Shown: piece by piece, positions 23,739 through 31,066 of the stretch
How the letters are laid out: each line of letters begins with the position of its first letter
Numbering within the stretch: the first letter of the stretch is position 1
Source: Caccovicinus sp964425595
Lineage (GTDB): Bacteria; Bacillota; Clostridia; Lachnospirales; Lachnospiraceae
Reading direction: 5' to 3'
NCBI GenBank assembly: GCA_964425595.1
Contig: CAYRMW010000027.1
Location: 1 to 32,388, forward strand
Length of the DNA: 32,388 nucleotides
Notes under the pieces: generated by a model
Told to the model about the DNA's origin: nothing
The model's database searches: none
What the model saw: the letters and a program-made list of their open reading frames with translations, nothing else
Position numbers and translations under genes: made by a program

Positions 23739-25487
23739 TCAGGCATGGGCCGTCCCCAGTCCCTCGAACTGCATCTGGTAATAGTGCGCATAAAGTCCTT
23801 TCTTCTCCATCAGTTCCCGGTGATTGCCGCGCTCCGCGATGCCTTCGTGATCAATAACAATGATCTCATCGGCGTTCCGGATCGTGGACAGGCGATGCGC
23901 GATGGTGATCGTGGTCCTGCCTTTAGATAATTTTTCCAGGCTCCGCTGGATATGCCGCTCACTTTCATTATCCAGCGCCGAGGTCGCCTCATCCAGGATC
24001 AGGATCGGCGGATTCTTAAGAAACACGCGGGCTATAGAGATCCGCTGCTTCTGCCCTCCGGACAGCCGCGTCCCGCGCTCACCGACGAAGGTATCGTATC
24101 CTTCCGGGAGGCTCATGATAAAGTCATGAATATTCGCCTTCCTGGCCGCGTCCATGATATCCTCCATCGACGCCCCGGGCTTGCCGTAAGCGATGTTGTC
24201 CTTCACGGTGCCGCAGAACAAATAGACATCCTGCTGGACGATGCCGATCATGGAACGCAGACTCTTCAGGGTGACCCGGCTTACATCCATCCCGTCTATG
24301 GTGATCCTGCCGCCGGTAACATCGTAAAATCTGGGAAGAAGGGAACAGATGGTGGTTTTTCCGCCGCCGGACGGCCCTACCAGCGCAACGGAACGCCCTG
24401 CCGGGATATCCAGCGAAACATGATCCAGCACTTCTTCCTCATCGTTGTAATGGAAGCTGACATTCTCGTATACCACATGACCGGTCACATCTGTTAATTC
24501 CTTCGCATCCGGAGCATCGACGATCTGCGGCTCGGTTTCGATGACAGCCAGGAAGCGCTTGAACCCGGAAAGCCCCTTCTGCATCATCTCCGCTAACTCC
24601 ACCAGAATCTGGATCGGGCTGATGAAGATGCCGATATACAGCGCGTACATGGCCAGATCATCGGCGGCCATCTGCCCCCTGGCAATCAGCCATCCTCCAT
24701 AGACGACAACGATCAGGTACATCATCCCCTGAAAGAACAGGTTCCCGCCCATAAAGGTTCCCATGCAGCGATAATTATTATTCTTAGACTGAAGGAAGCT
24801 TTCATTGCTCTTCCGGAACTTTTCCCGCTCCACATCCTCATTGGCAAAGGACTGGACAACACGGATGCCGGCCAGAGTATCCTGCAGGCTGGCATTGACA
24901 TCGCCGATCTTCCGGCGGTTATCCATAAAGGTTTCCTGCATACCGGCATTTTGCCTGGCGGAGAAAACGATCATGAACACCACCATAAGCAGCAGGGGTA
25001 CCGCCAGCCTGGCATTAATCAGGAACAGGCAGACAAACGAGCCAATGATCTTGATCAACGAAATAAAGAGATTTTCCGGACCATGATGGGCAAATTCCGC
25101 GATATCAAACAGATCGGATACCAGCTTGCTCATCATCTGACCAGAATTATTATTATCGTAATAGGAAAACGACAGCTTTTCGTAGTGATCGAACAGCTGC
25201 TGGCGCATGTCCCGTTCCATGTTTGCGCCCATCATGTGACCCTGATAGCTGACATAGTATTTACAGAAGGCCTGTACGATATACATGACAAACATCCCGA
25301 CCGCAATGGGAAGAAGCGCCCGAAACACCCGTCCCGCATCCTCCCGGAACAAAGTCCTGGTCAGGGTGCGAAGGATCTGCGGATAAGCCAGATCAATCAC
25401 ACTGATGACTGCCGCGCAAACCAGATCCAGAAAAAATACGCCCAGGTACGGCCGGTAATAGCGGATAAACTTCTTCATCGTATCCAT
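23739..25487 (-). CDS. ABC exporter, fused membrane and ATPase domains (MsbA/LmrA-like)
   Basis: A 582-residue half-transporter that works as a homodimer or heterodimer in the cytoplasmic membrane. The first 310 residues hold six membrane helices with the exporter-type coupling region (NNSGQMMSKLVSDLFDI). The ATPase domain, about 340-575, has Walker A GPSGGGKTT, Q-loop IVQQDVYLF, signature LSGGQKQR, Walker B ILILDEATSALD and switch His in IAHRLST. Lipids, peptides or drugs are typical family substrates; none can be named here. GAGGGGAAG precedes the ATG. It stands alone between two tRNA-Gln genes and has its own promoter. Confidence 0.92.
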   Translation of the reverse strand: MDTMKKFIRYYRPYLGVFFLDLVCAAVISVIDLAYPQILRTLTRTLFREDAGRVFRALLPIAVGMFVMYIVQAFCKYYVSYQGHMMGANMERDMRQQLFDHYEKLSFSYYDNNNSGQMMSKLVSDLFDIAEFAHHGPENLFISLIKIIGSFVCLFLINARLAVPLLLMVVFMIVFSARQNAGMQETFMDNRRKIGDVNASLQDTLAGIRVVQSFANEDVEREKFRKSNESFLQSKNNNYRCMGTFMGGNLFFQGMMYLIVVVYGGWLIARGQMAADDLAMYALYIGIFISPIQILVELAEMMQKGLSGFKRFLAVIETEPQIVDAPDAKELTDVTGHVVYENVSFHYNDEEEVLDHVSLDIPAGRSVALVGPSGGGKTTICSLLPRFYDVTGGRITIDGMDVSRVTLKSLRSMIGIVQQDVYLFCGTVKDNIAYGKPGASMEDIMDAARKANIHDFIMSLPEGYDTFVGERGTRLSGGQKQRISIARVFLKNPPILILDEATSALDNESERHIQRSLEKLSKGRTTITIAHRLSTIRNADEIIVIDHEGIAERGNHRELMEKKGLYAHYYQMQFEGLGTAHA

Positions 25488-25527
25488 AAACTTCCCCTCT
25501 CATCTCCCTGCATTTTCCATGTCCCTT

Positions 25528-25556
25528 ATTATAGGCGATTCACAGACGGAAAACAA
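25528..25556 (-). promoter_or_regulatory. Promoter of the ABC exporter gene
   Basis: TTGTTT (25556-25551), 17-base spacer and an exact TATAAT (25533-25528) on the minus strand, about 40 bases before the start codon. Confidence 0.65.
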
Positions 25557-25570
25557 GCAGAATTATCCGG

Positions 25571-25592
25571 AAAAAAGGCGGTTCCGGCCGCC
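25571..25592 (-). terminator. Second terminator downstream of tRNA-Gln 2
   Basis: GGCGG and CCGCC around a 6-base loop, followed leftward by six T. It backs up the terminator at 25639-25670 and shields the exporter promoter. Confidence 0.7.
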
Positions 25593-25638
25593 TGGTACTA
25601 AGCAGACCGGTTCCGCCCATCGGGGTAAGGGTGATTTT

Positions 25639-25670
25639 TTAAAAGAAAAAAGCCCTCGCATTCGAAGGCT
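25639..25670 (-). terminator. Terminator of the second tRNA-Gln gene
   Basis: An 8-bp stem with one mismatch (AGCCCTCG with CGAAGGCT on the plus strand) and a 4-base loop, followed leftward by TTTTTTCTTTT. It starts nine bases after the tRNA. Confidence 0.8.
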
Positions 25671-25678
25671 CATCAAGA

Positions 25679-25751
25679 CTGGGCTAGAAGGATTCGAACC
25701 TTCACAATGACGGAGTCAGAGTCCGTTGCCTTACCATTTGGCGATAGCCCA
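25679..25751 (-). tRNA. tRNA-Gln (anticodon CUG), second copy with a different T-arm
   Basis: A 73-base cloverleaf, identical to the first copy in acceptor, D and anticodon arms (anticodon CTG) but with T-arm GAAGG-TTCGAAT-CCTTC and a variable loop one base longer. Both T-stems pair fully. CCA is not encoded. It has its own promoter and terminator. Confidence 0.95.
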
Positions 25752-25768
25752 TCAACACAACGAAACAA

Positions 25769-25797
25769 ATTATAACGCATCCTTTTGTTTTCGTCAA
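25769..25797 (-). promoter_or_regulatory. Promoter of the second tRNA-Gln gene
   Basis: TTGACG (25797-25792), 17-base spacer, TATAAT (25774-25769), about 18 bases before the tRNA 5' end. The -35 box matches that of the first copy, while the spacer differs. Confidence 0.85.
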
Positions 25798-25868
25798 GCA
25801 CTTTTTCATTCATTCTCATTCATCATTCGGCAGCAACGCCCCCTTATCCTCGCCCCGGCCTGCACCGG

Positions 25869-25941
25869 TAAAAAGAATGCCTCCATGCACCGGGCGTCGG
25901 GAACCGGATTCTGTCCTGCTCCTGACGCCGGCATGAAGGCA
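25869..25941 (-). terminator. Long terminator hairpin after the anti-sigma factor gene
   Basis: TGCCTTCATGC pairs with GCATGGAGGCA (one G-U), extended inward by CGGCGTC with GACGCCCG, around a loop of about 25 bases. Leftward TTCTTTTT follows. It sits about 70 bases after the stop of the RsgI-like gene. Confidence 0.75.
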
Positions 25942-26009
25942 AACCGGTCAACTTCGGAAGCGGCGCCCGCCTTCCGCCTTTTCCAACATCCGACCTGACA
26001 TCGCTTCCA

Positions 26010-27848
26010 TCAGTCATCCGACCCTATGCCCGGTCCTTCGTGGATCAGCGCGCGCGCTTTCTCGCTGAGATATTCGGAAGCATACCCCACTTTTTTCTCT
26101 TCCTCTTCCGGTTCGTAGATGATCTTCGTGCCGTTCTTCGTAATCTGAAGACCCGACCGCGAATATCTGACCACATTCCCCGGCCCGAATACAAACGGCA
26201 TGCGCTCCTCTTCGTCCTCCGCTTCCGCTTCGGAAGATTCGGTTTTCTCCTGCTCCGCGGCATCTTCTCCGGTCACTTCCGGCCGCATTTCAACGGCGGC
26301 ACTCGTCTCTTCGGTCTCCTCCTCCGCGACGGCGCTCGTTTCCTCTATCTCCTCCGTCGCGGCAGCCCCGGTCTCCTCCTCCGCAACGGCGCTCGTCTCC
26401 TCTATCTCCTCCGTCGCGGCAGCCCCGGTCTCTTCCGGCTCCTGTGCGAAGGCGACCGTCTCCCCGGCGGCACTCGTCTCCTTGGCCTCCTTTTCGGCGG
26501 CACCTGCTTCCCCAGTCTCCACCGTAACGGCAGCTCCGTTTTCCTCCACGGCTGCGGTCTCCGTCTCTTCCGGCTCTACGGCGGCAGCCCCGGTCTCTGC
26601 GGCCTCCTCTTCGGCGGCAGCCCCGGTCTCTTCCGGCTCCTGTGCGGAAACGGTCTTCTCCACCGCTTTTGCGGCGGCAGCTCCGGTTTCCTCAGGCTCC
26701 CTGGCAGAAACGCTCTCCACCGCTTCCTTTTCCTTCGCTGAAATAGTCTCCGCAGATTTTTCCCCAACACCGGCATCCGCCGTCTCTTCCGACTGCTTCG
26801 CGGCACCGGCATCTGCCGTCTCTTCCGACCGCTTCGCGGCTTCAGCATCCGCCGTCTCTCCCGACCGCTTCGCGGCTTCGGCATCCGCCGTCTCTTCCGG
26901 CTGCTTCGCGGCATCAGCGTCTGGCTTTTCCTGCGGCTCCGGGGCATCCGGCTGCGCCGGAGCCGGCTCGTCACGGTCATCTCTGTCCGCCAGCTGCTTC
27001 TCCGCCGTGTCCGCAGTCTGCGCTGTTCGGATGATGGTCACGCCGGAACTGACGGAATATTCCTTTGTCCGGATCTCCTGCGTCAATTCTTCCATGGTCT
27101 GTCCCATCATCTGCTCATATGCGCTCTGCGTATCCGCGCAGAGCGCCTCATTCTCAATGACCAGCTGGCCGACAAACTCCGCTTTTCCCGGGGAGACCTG
27201 ATATGTCTCCGCCAGCTGCTGCAGCTCCCCTGTTACCTCTATCGTCTGGCTGTAAACGACCGCACTCACCTGCTTCTCTGCCAGCACTTTCTCCACGTCG
27301 GACGAAACTTCCTCTTTCAGTGCCTCTGTCTTCTCCTGATCGTCTCCCGAGACAGAGACCAGCACTGTATTTTCCTGAGTGTCCGTACGCAGATACCCCT
27401 GGTCCAGCAGAGAAGATACGACCTGATCTGCCGCCTCTGCCACCGTGCTTCCTTTCAGATCGGTATCCGCCAGCAAGGACCGGCCGTCTTCATTCAGCGC
27501 CGTGGCACAAACGACCCGGTCTTTCCTGTTCAGCGACAGCTGCAGGCTGGGATTGACATCGATCCCCACTTCAGCGACCACCTGCACGTATTCATAGTGA
27601 TAGTAGCCGCCAAGCAATACGAGACAGACACAGGCCGCCGCACACAGGCTGCCAAAACGCCGTCCCGGCATGACAGCTCTGCGCTTCTCCTTCACAGCGC
27701 CGCCCGCAGGGGGATCCTGAGGAACCGAAAGATCCAGCCTGGACCATACATCCGGAGTAGCCGCCGCCAGAGCAGACTGAAGATGCTGTTCGATTTCCTG
27801 CTGCGTAAAAAACGTATTCTGTTTTTCCTTTTGCTCCAAGCGCTTCAC
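26010..27848 (-). CDS. RsgI-like membrane anti-sigma factor with very long acidic linker
   Basis: A 612-residue single-pass protein. Residues 1-64 are cytoplasmic and should bind the sigma factor; 66-85 form the membrane helix. Residues about 88-270 match the conserved extracellular domain of RsgI proteins (VGIDVNPSLQLSLNRKDRV, then ALNEDGR). Residues about 285-560 are a low-complexity linker rich in Glu, Ala and Thr (repeats such as EETADAEAAK and PEETGAAA). The last 50 residues form a compact end (FVFGPGNVVRYSRSGLQITK). Its ATG overlaps the sigma gene stop by 4 bases, the usual sigma/anti-sigma coupling. In relatives the outer part senses wall or polysaccharide state; the signal here is unknown. 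Confidence 0.85.
   Translation of the reverse strand: MKRLEQKEKQNTFFTQQEIEQHLQSALAAATPDVWSRLDLSVPQDPPAGGAVKEKRRAVMPGRRFGSLCAAACVCLVLLGGYYHYEYVQVVAEVGIDVNPSLQLSLNRKDRVVCATALNEDGRSLLADTDLKGSTVAEAADQVVSSLLDQGYLRTDTQENTVLVSVSGDDQEKTEALKEEVSSDVEKVLAEKQVSAVVYSQTIEVTGELQQLAETYQVSPGKAEFVGQLVIENEALCADTQSAYEQMMGQTMEELTQEIRTKEYSVSSGVTIIRTAQTADTAEKQLADRDDRDEPAPAQPDAPEPQEKPDADAAKQPEETADAEAAKRSGETADAEAAKRSEETADAGAAKQSEETADAGVGEKSAETISAKEKEAVESVSAREPEETGAAAAKAVEKTVSAQEPEETGAAAEEEAAETGAAAVEPEETETAAVEENGAAVTVETGEAGAAEKEAKETSAAGETVAFAQEPEETGAAATEEIEETSAVAEEETGAAATEEIEETSAVAEEETEETSAAVEMRPEVTGEDAAEQEKTESSEAEAEDEEERMPFVFGPGNVVRYSRSGLQITKNGTKIIYEPEEEEKKVGYASEYLSEKARALIHEGPGIGSDD
26169..26921 (-). repeat. Degenerate tandem repeats coding the Glu/Ala/Thr linker
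   Basis: Codons for about residues 310-560 of the anti-sigma factor. Several DNA units recur, such as the stretch coding GAAATEEIEETSAVAEEE twice in succession and the SEETADAGAAK-type unit four times with changes. Copy number is likely to vary between strains. Confidence 0.85.
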
Positions 27849-28417
27849 TCCTCTCTTAGATATTGTTCCAGCTTCTTCATGGCACGATTATATTTGGACA
27901 GAACGGTAGCCAGCGGCAGATGCAGCGCTTCGGCGATCTCACGGTGCTTAAGTCCGGATGAATTTTTCAGCAGTACGATCTGCCGTTCTTCTTCTTTCAG
28001 CGCCTCCAGAGCCGCTTTCAGCACCAGCTTATCCGCTGCGTTTTCGATCTGCAGGCAGAGCTCTCCGCTCTCCGCTCCATTCAATTCGTCCAGTCCCACC
28101 TCGGACTGGTGCTTTTGCTCACGGAACTTCATATAGCAGAGATTTCTGGCGATGGTAAACATCCAGGCCAGGGGCTTGCCCTGGGGCTGATAGCTGGCAG
28201 CGGATGTCCATATCTTCATGTAGGTTTCCTGCATTACCTCTTCGGCGTCGTGGGGATTCCTGAGAATAGATAAGATAAATCCATATAAAATTCTGTCTGT
28301 TTTCTCATACAGCTGCTTAAACGCTTCCTGGCCCCCTTCACCCACCTGCCGGAGCAGGTTTTCGTCCACTGACTGTTCCAGAAGCTCCGGAATCCGCAAT
28401 GTATCCAAAAATAACAT
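27845..28417 (-). CDS. ECF-type RNA polymerase sigma factor
   Basis: A 190-residue sigma-70 family factor with region 2 (NPHDAEEVMQETYMKIW to AWMFTIARNLCYMKFR, about 54-100) and region 4 with its helix-turn-helix (LKHREIAEALHLPLATVLSKYNRAMKKLEQYL, about 155-186). Regions 1 and 3 are absent, as in ECF factors. It is coupled by a 4-base overlap with the RsgI-like anti-sigma gene, so it is probably held at the membrane until a wall signal frees it. GGAAAGGA lies ten bases before the ATG. An inverted repeat at 28449-28508 stands in its upstream region. The genes it controls are unknown. Confidence 0.9.
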   Translation of the reverse strand: MLFLDTLRIPELLEQSVDENLLRQVGEGGQEAFKQLYEKTDRILYGFILSILRNPHDAEEVMQETYMKIWTSAASYQPQGKPLAWMFTIARNLCYMKFREQKHQSEVGLDELNGAESGELCLQIENAADKLVLKAALEALKEEERQIVLLKNSSGLKHREIAEALHLPLATVLSKYNRAMKKLEQYLREE

Positions 28418-28448
28418 GGATCGGAATTCCTTTCCCTACTTAGTTAAT

Positions 28449-28508
28449 GCAGGAAACACAGAACTTATTGCATCCTGCGGCAAAAATATTTCTGCATGGG
28501 TTTCCTGC
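28449..28508. repeat. 9-bp inverted repeat upstream of the sigma factor gene
   Basis: GCAGGAAAC (28449-28457) and GTTTCCTGC (28500-28508) are perfect complements 42 bases apart. They lie between the metal transporter stop and the sigma start. They may form an mRNA hairpin or an operator. Confidence 0.45.
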
Positions 28509-28513
28509 GGCGC

Positions 28514-29701
28514 CTATCCGGCAGCAGATTCTTCACAGTAACTGTTTTCTATGGTCATGATGCAGCGGCAGCGGGGGGCCTTCTCCTGCACAAGCCGGCT
28601 GATCTTCTCCCTGAGCCGGTCATAGCGACTGTACTGATAATCCCTGGGCACAACCAGATCAAAGATCAGATTGACCCGCTCTTCTCCGTCTACCATACGC
28701 AGATCATGGAACGTAAGACGGGGATCTACATCCTTCAGGATGCTTTCCATCATGGCTTTCATGTCCAGGTATTTCTGGTTCCTGGTTTCCACCGGATCCG
28801 TATGGATGACCAGCGAAAGGTGAAAGCGCTGCGCGGCTTCCCGCTCGATCCGGTCGACGATCTCATGCGCGGCCTGGATATCCGCGTCGTTCGGCACCTC
28901 CGCATGGATAGAAGCCATGCTCCTGGACGGGCCATAATTATGGATAATCAGGTCATGGGTCCCCACGATCCCGTCAAAGCTTTCCACAAAATTGCTGATC
29001 TCCACATACAGGTCATGGTCGATCGGCGCGCCGATCAGAGGCTCCAGCGTCTCCCTGGCAATATTGACGCCGGCGACCATCACCACCAGCGAAACCAGCA
29101 GTCCGACGATCCCGTCAATATTCCACCCGGTCAGACCGAATACCAGCAGAGACAGAATGACCGCCGCGGTGGTCCCCACATCTCCCAGAGAGTCGGCTGA
29201 GGCAGCCAGCATGACGCTGGAATGGATACGGCTGCCCAGCTTCTGATTGAACATGCCCATCCACAGCTTCACAGCCACCGACAAAAGCAGGAGTCCTACG
29301 GAAACCGGCTGAAAGCTCATCTCTTCCGGTTGAAAGATCTTTCCCAGCGACGTCTTAAACAGGGAAAATCCCACCTGGATGACCAGGAAGGCTACAATAA
29401 AAGCAGCAATGTATTCCATTCTTCCGTGGCCGAAGGGATGTTCGTCATCCGCCGGTTTGCCTGCGATCTTTGCCCCCACAAAACCAATGATCGACGACGC
29501 CGCATCCGATAAATTGTTAAAGGCATCCGCCATGACGGAAATGCTGTTGCCAAACAGGCCGATCGCCAGCTTTACGCCGAACAAAAGCAGGTTGCACACG
29601 ACACCCACAACACCGGCAAGCATTCCATACCGCATCCGGACCTGCGGTTCTTCCGTATTCTCCCAATCCGGTATACACCATTTCACTAATAACTCGGTCA
29701 T
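28514..29701 (-). CDS. Cation diffusion facilitator, probably manganese exporter (MntE-like)
   Basis: A 395-residue CDF transporter with six membrane helices and a C-terminal cytoplasmic domain, exchanging a divalent metal for protons. The metal site is NNLSD in helix 2 and DSLGD in helix 5, an Asn-x3-Asp plus Asp-x3-Asp set. Zinc exporters usually have Asp or His in the first place, while manganese exporters have Asn, so Mn2+ is the best guess. Two ATGs are adjacent; the second (29701) has GGAGG five bases upstream and is chosen. It follows truA by 68 bases and may share its transcript. The last 20 residues carry Cys-x-Cys and a further Cys. Confidence 0.85.
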   Translation of the reverse strand: MTELLVKWCIPDWENTEEPQVRMRYGMLAGVVGVVCNLLLFGVKLAIGLFGNSISVMADAFNNLSDAASSIIGFVGAKIAGKPADDEHPFGHGRMEYIAAFIVAFLVIQVGFSLFKTSLGKIFQPEEMSFQPVSVGLLLLSVAVKLWMGMFNQKLGSRIHSSVMLAASADSLGDVGTTAAVILSLLVFGLTGWNIDGIVGLLVSLVVMVAGVNIARETLEPLIGAPIDHDLYVEISNFVESFDGIVGTHDLIIHNYGPSRSMASIHAEVPNDADIQAAHEIVDRIEREAAQRFHLSLVIHTDPVETRNQKYLDMKAMMESILKDVDPRLTFHDLRMVDGEERVNLIFDLVVPRDYQYSRYDRLREKISRLVQEKAPRCRCIMTIENSYCEESAAG

Positions 29702-29769
29702 CATTTCCTCCGTCTGCCGTCCTGCCGCCAGGATCCGCAGCTGCCTCCCGCAGCTTTGGACTCCCGCAG

Positions 29770-30516
29770 CTAATACTCTACCGACACCAGAAACAGCCCT
29801 TCCGGAGGCGCAGTAAAACCGGCCGCCCCCCGGTCCTTCGCCTGCAAAAGAGCAGTCATCGATTCCGGGCTTCTCTTGCCCAGCCCCGTTTCCACCAATG
29901 TCCCGGTCATGATCCGGACCATATACTGGAGAAATCCATCTCCGGTATAGGTAATGGCGATCTTTCCGTCCTGTTCTTCGATCCGGATGGCTTCGATCGT
30001 CCGCACCGTGGACTTTTTTGTCTTTTTATTGCCGCAAAAGCTCCTAAAATCATGTGTTCCCACCAGATAACCCGCCGCCTGGCGCATCCTCTCCACATCC
30101 AGAAAAAAGGGGAACCCATAACAATATTTTCTTTCGAATACGTCCTTTTTCCCTCTGGTGTCAATATGGTAGCGATAGGTCTTCCTCTTTGCGGAAAGCC
30201 TGGCGTGGAAGCGATCCGGAACCAAAGACGCGGAAAGCACCTTGATATCCTCCGGAAGATACCGGTTGACGTAATCTACGATCTTTTCCGGTTCCGTCCC
30301 TTCCGGGAGCAGGACGCTGGCCATCTGGCCCAGCGCGTGCACGCCGGCGTCCGTCCGGCCGGAGCCATACACCTCCACCGCGCAGCCGCAAAATTCGCCC
30401 AACACCCGTTCCAGTTTACCCTGGATCGTCCGGTCGGTGTTTTTCTGCTTCTGCCATCCTTCATATCGCGTCCCGTCATATTGGATACACAGCAGGTAAT
30501 TGTTCTGCCTGTTCAA
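29770..30516 (-). CDS. truA: tRNA pseudouridine synthase A
   Basis: A 248-residue enzyme that makes pseudouridine at positions 38-40 of tRNA anticodon arms. The catalytic Asp56 stands in GSGRTDAGVHALGQ; LLCIQYDGTRYEGWQKQ at the N-terminus and DFRSFCG and MVRIMTGTLVE further on are family blocks. The start is TTG at 30516: no in-frame ATG or GTG allows the conserved N-terminus, and AAAGGA lies ten bases upstream. The TTG overlaps the vanZ stop (TTGA), so it is translated by coupling. The length is normal. Confidence 0.95.
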   Translation of the reverse strand: MNRQNNYLLCIQYDGTRYEGWQKQKNTDRTIQGKLERVLGEFCGCAVEVYGSGRTDAGVHALGQMASVLLPEGTEPEKIVDYVNRYLPEDIKVLSASLVPDRFHARLSAKRKTYRYHIDTRGKKDVFERKYCYGFPFFLDVERMRQAAGYLVGTHDFRSFCGNKKTKKSTVRTIEAIRIEEQDGKIAITYTGDGFLQYMVRIMTGTLVETGLGKRSPESMTALLQAKDRGAAGFTAPPEGLFLVSVEY

Positions 30517-31058
30517 TGCGCTTCATCCTTTCCCGATCGCTTCTGCCGCGCCAACCCCGGTTCCCGGCCGCAGCGTTTCCAAATCTGACAAAAAACCGCA
30601 AAAACAAAAATCCCGCAGCAGGCTCCCGCCATATCCAGCCACACGTCACTGATCTGCGGCGAGCGGCCCGGCGAAAAGATCTGGATGGTCTCATCCAGAA
30701 ACGGCACAGCCAGAACCGCGAAGGCCAGAGGGAGAAACCGCGGCGCCATCCCCTGCGCCTTCGGACCGCGCTGCTGCCGAATGCGGAAATTCTTCATCAG
30801 AAGAAGCCCATATACGCCGTATTCGCTGAAATGGGCCGCCTTTCTCACCAGATGCTCCGTAAGCCATGCACTGCTGATGCCGGCTTCCTCAAGGATTCCG
30901 GAGAGCATCGCCAGTACACGGCCGCTCTCCGCAGAGGAGATATTGGCCGGTGTCATCGAATGTCCGTACATCACCAAGAGCCAGACGATCAAAAGCGCCT
31001 GCCAGATCTTCTCCCGCACCGGGCCAAGCGTTTCCGGCGTGGTTCTCTTTTCTGCCAT
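30513..31058 (-). CDS. VanZ family membrane protein
   Basis: A 181-residue protein with about four membrane segments and the VanZ blocks RKAAHFSEYGVYGLLL and PFLDETIQIFSPGRSPQISDVWLDMAG. VanZ homologues are linked to low-level teicoplanin resistance, but chromosomal ones in Clostridia mostly have no proven role. AGGAGG overlaps the stop of the aminotransferase gene and lies five bases before the ATG; the downstream truA gene overlaps by 4 bases. This tight packing marks a three-gene operon. Confidence 0.88.
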   Translation of the reverse strand: MAEKRTTPETLGPVREKIWQALLIVWLLVMYGHSMTPANISSAESGRVLAMLSGILEEAGISSAWLTEHLVRKAAHFSEYGVYGLLLMKNFRIRQQRGPKAQGMAPRFLPLAFAVLAVPFLDETIQIFSPGRSPQISDVWLDMAGACCGIFVFAVFCQIWKRCGREPGLARQKRSGKDEAH

Positions 31059-31066
31059 AAAGCCTC

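Noticed and set aside
26200..27201. A 333-codon plus-strand frame of Ser/Ala/Val repeats opposite the anti-sigma gene.
   Set aside because: It is the antisense image of the Glu/Ala/Thr linker; the minus-strand frame has RsgI motifs and operon context.
29745..29771. CTCCCGCAGCT repeated twice, 16 bases apart, at the truA stop.
   Set aside because: Only two copies plus a partial one; too little to call a regulatory site or a CRISPR-like array.
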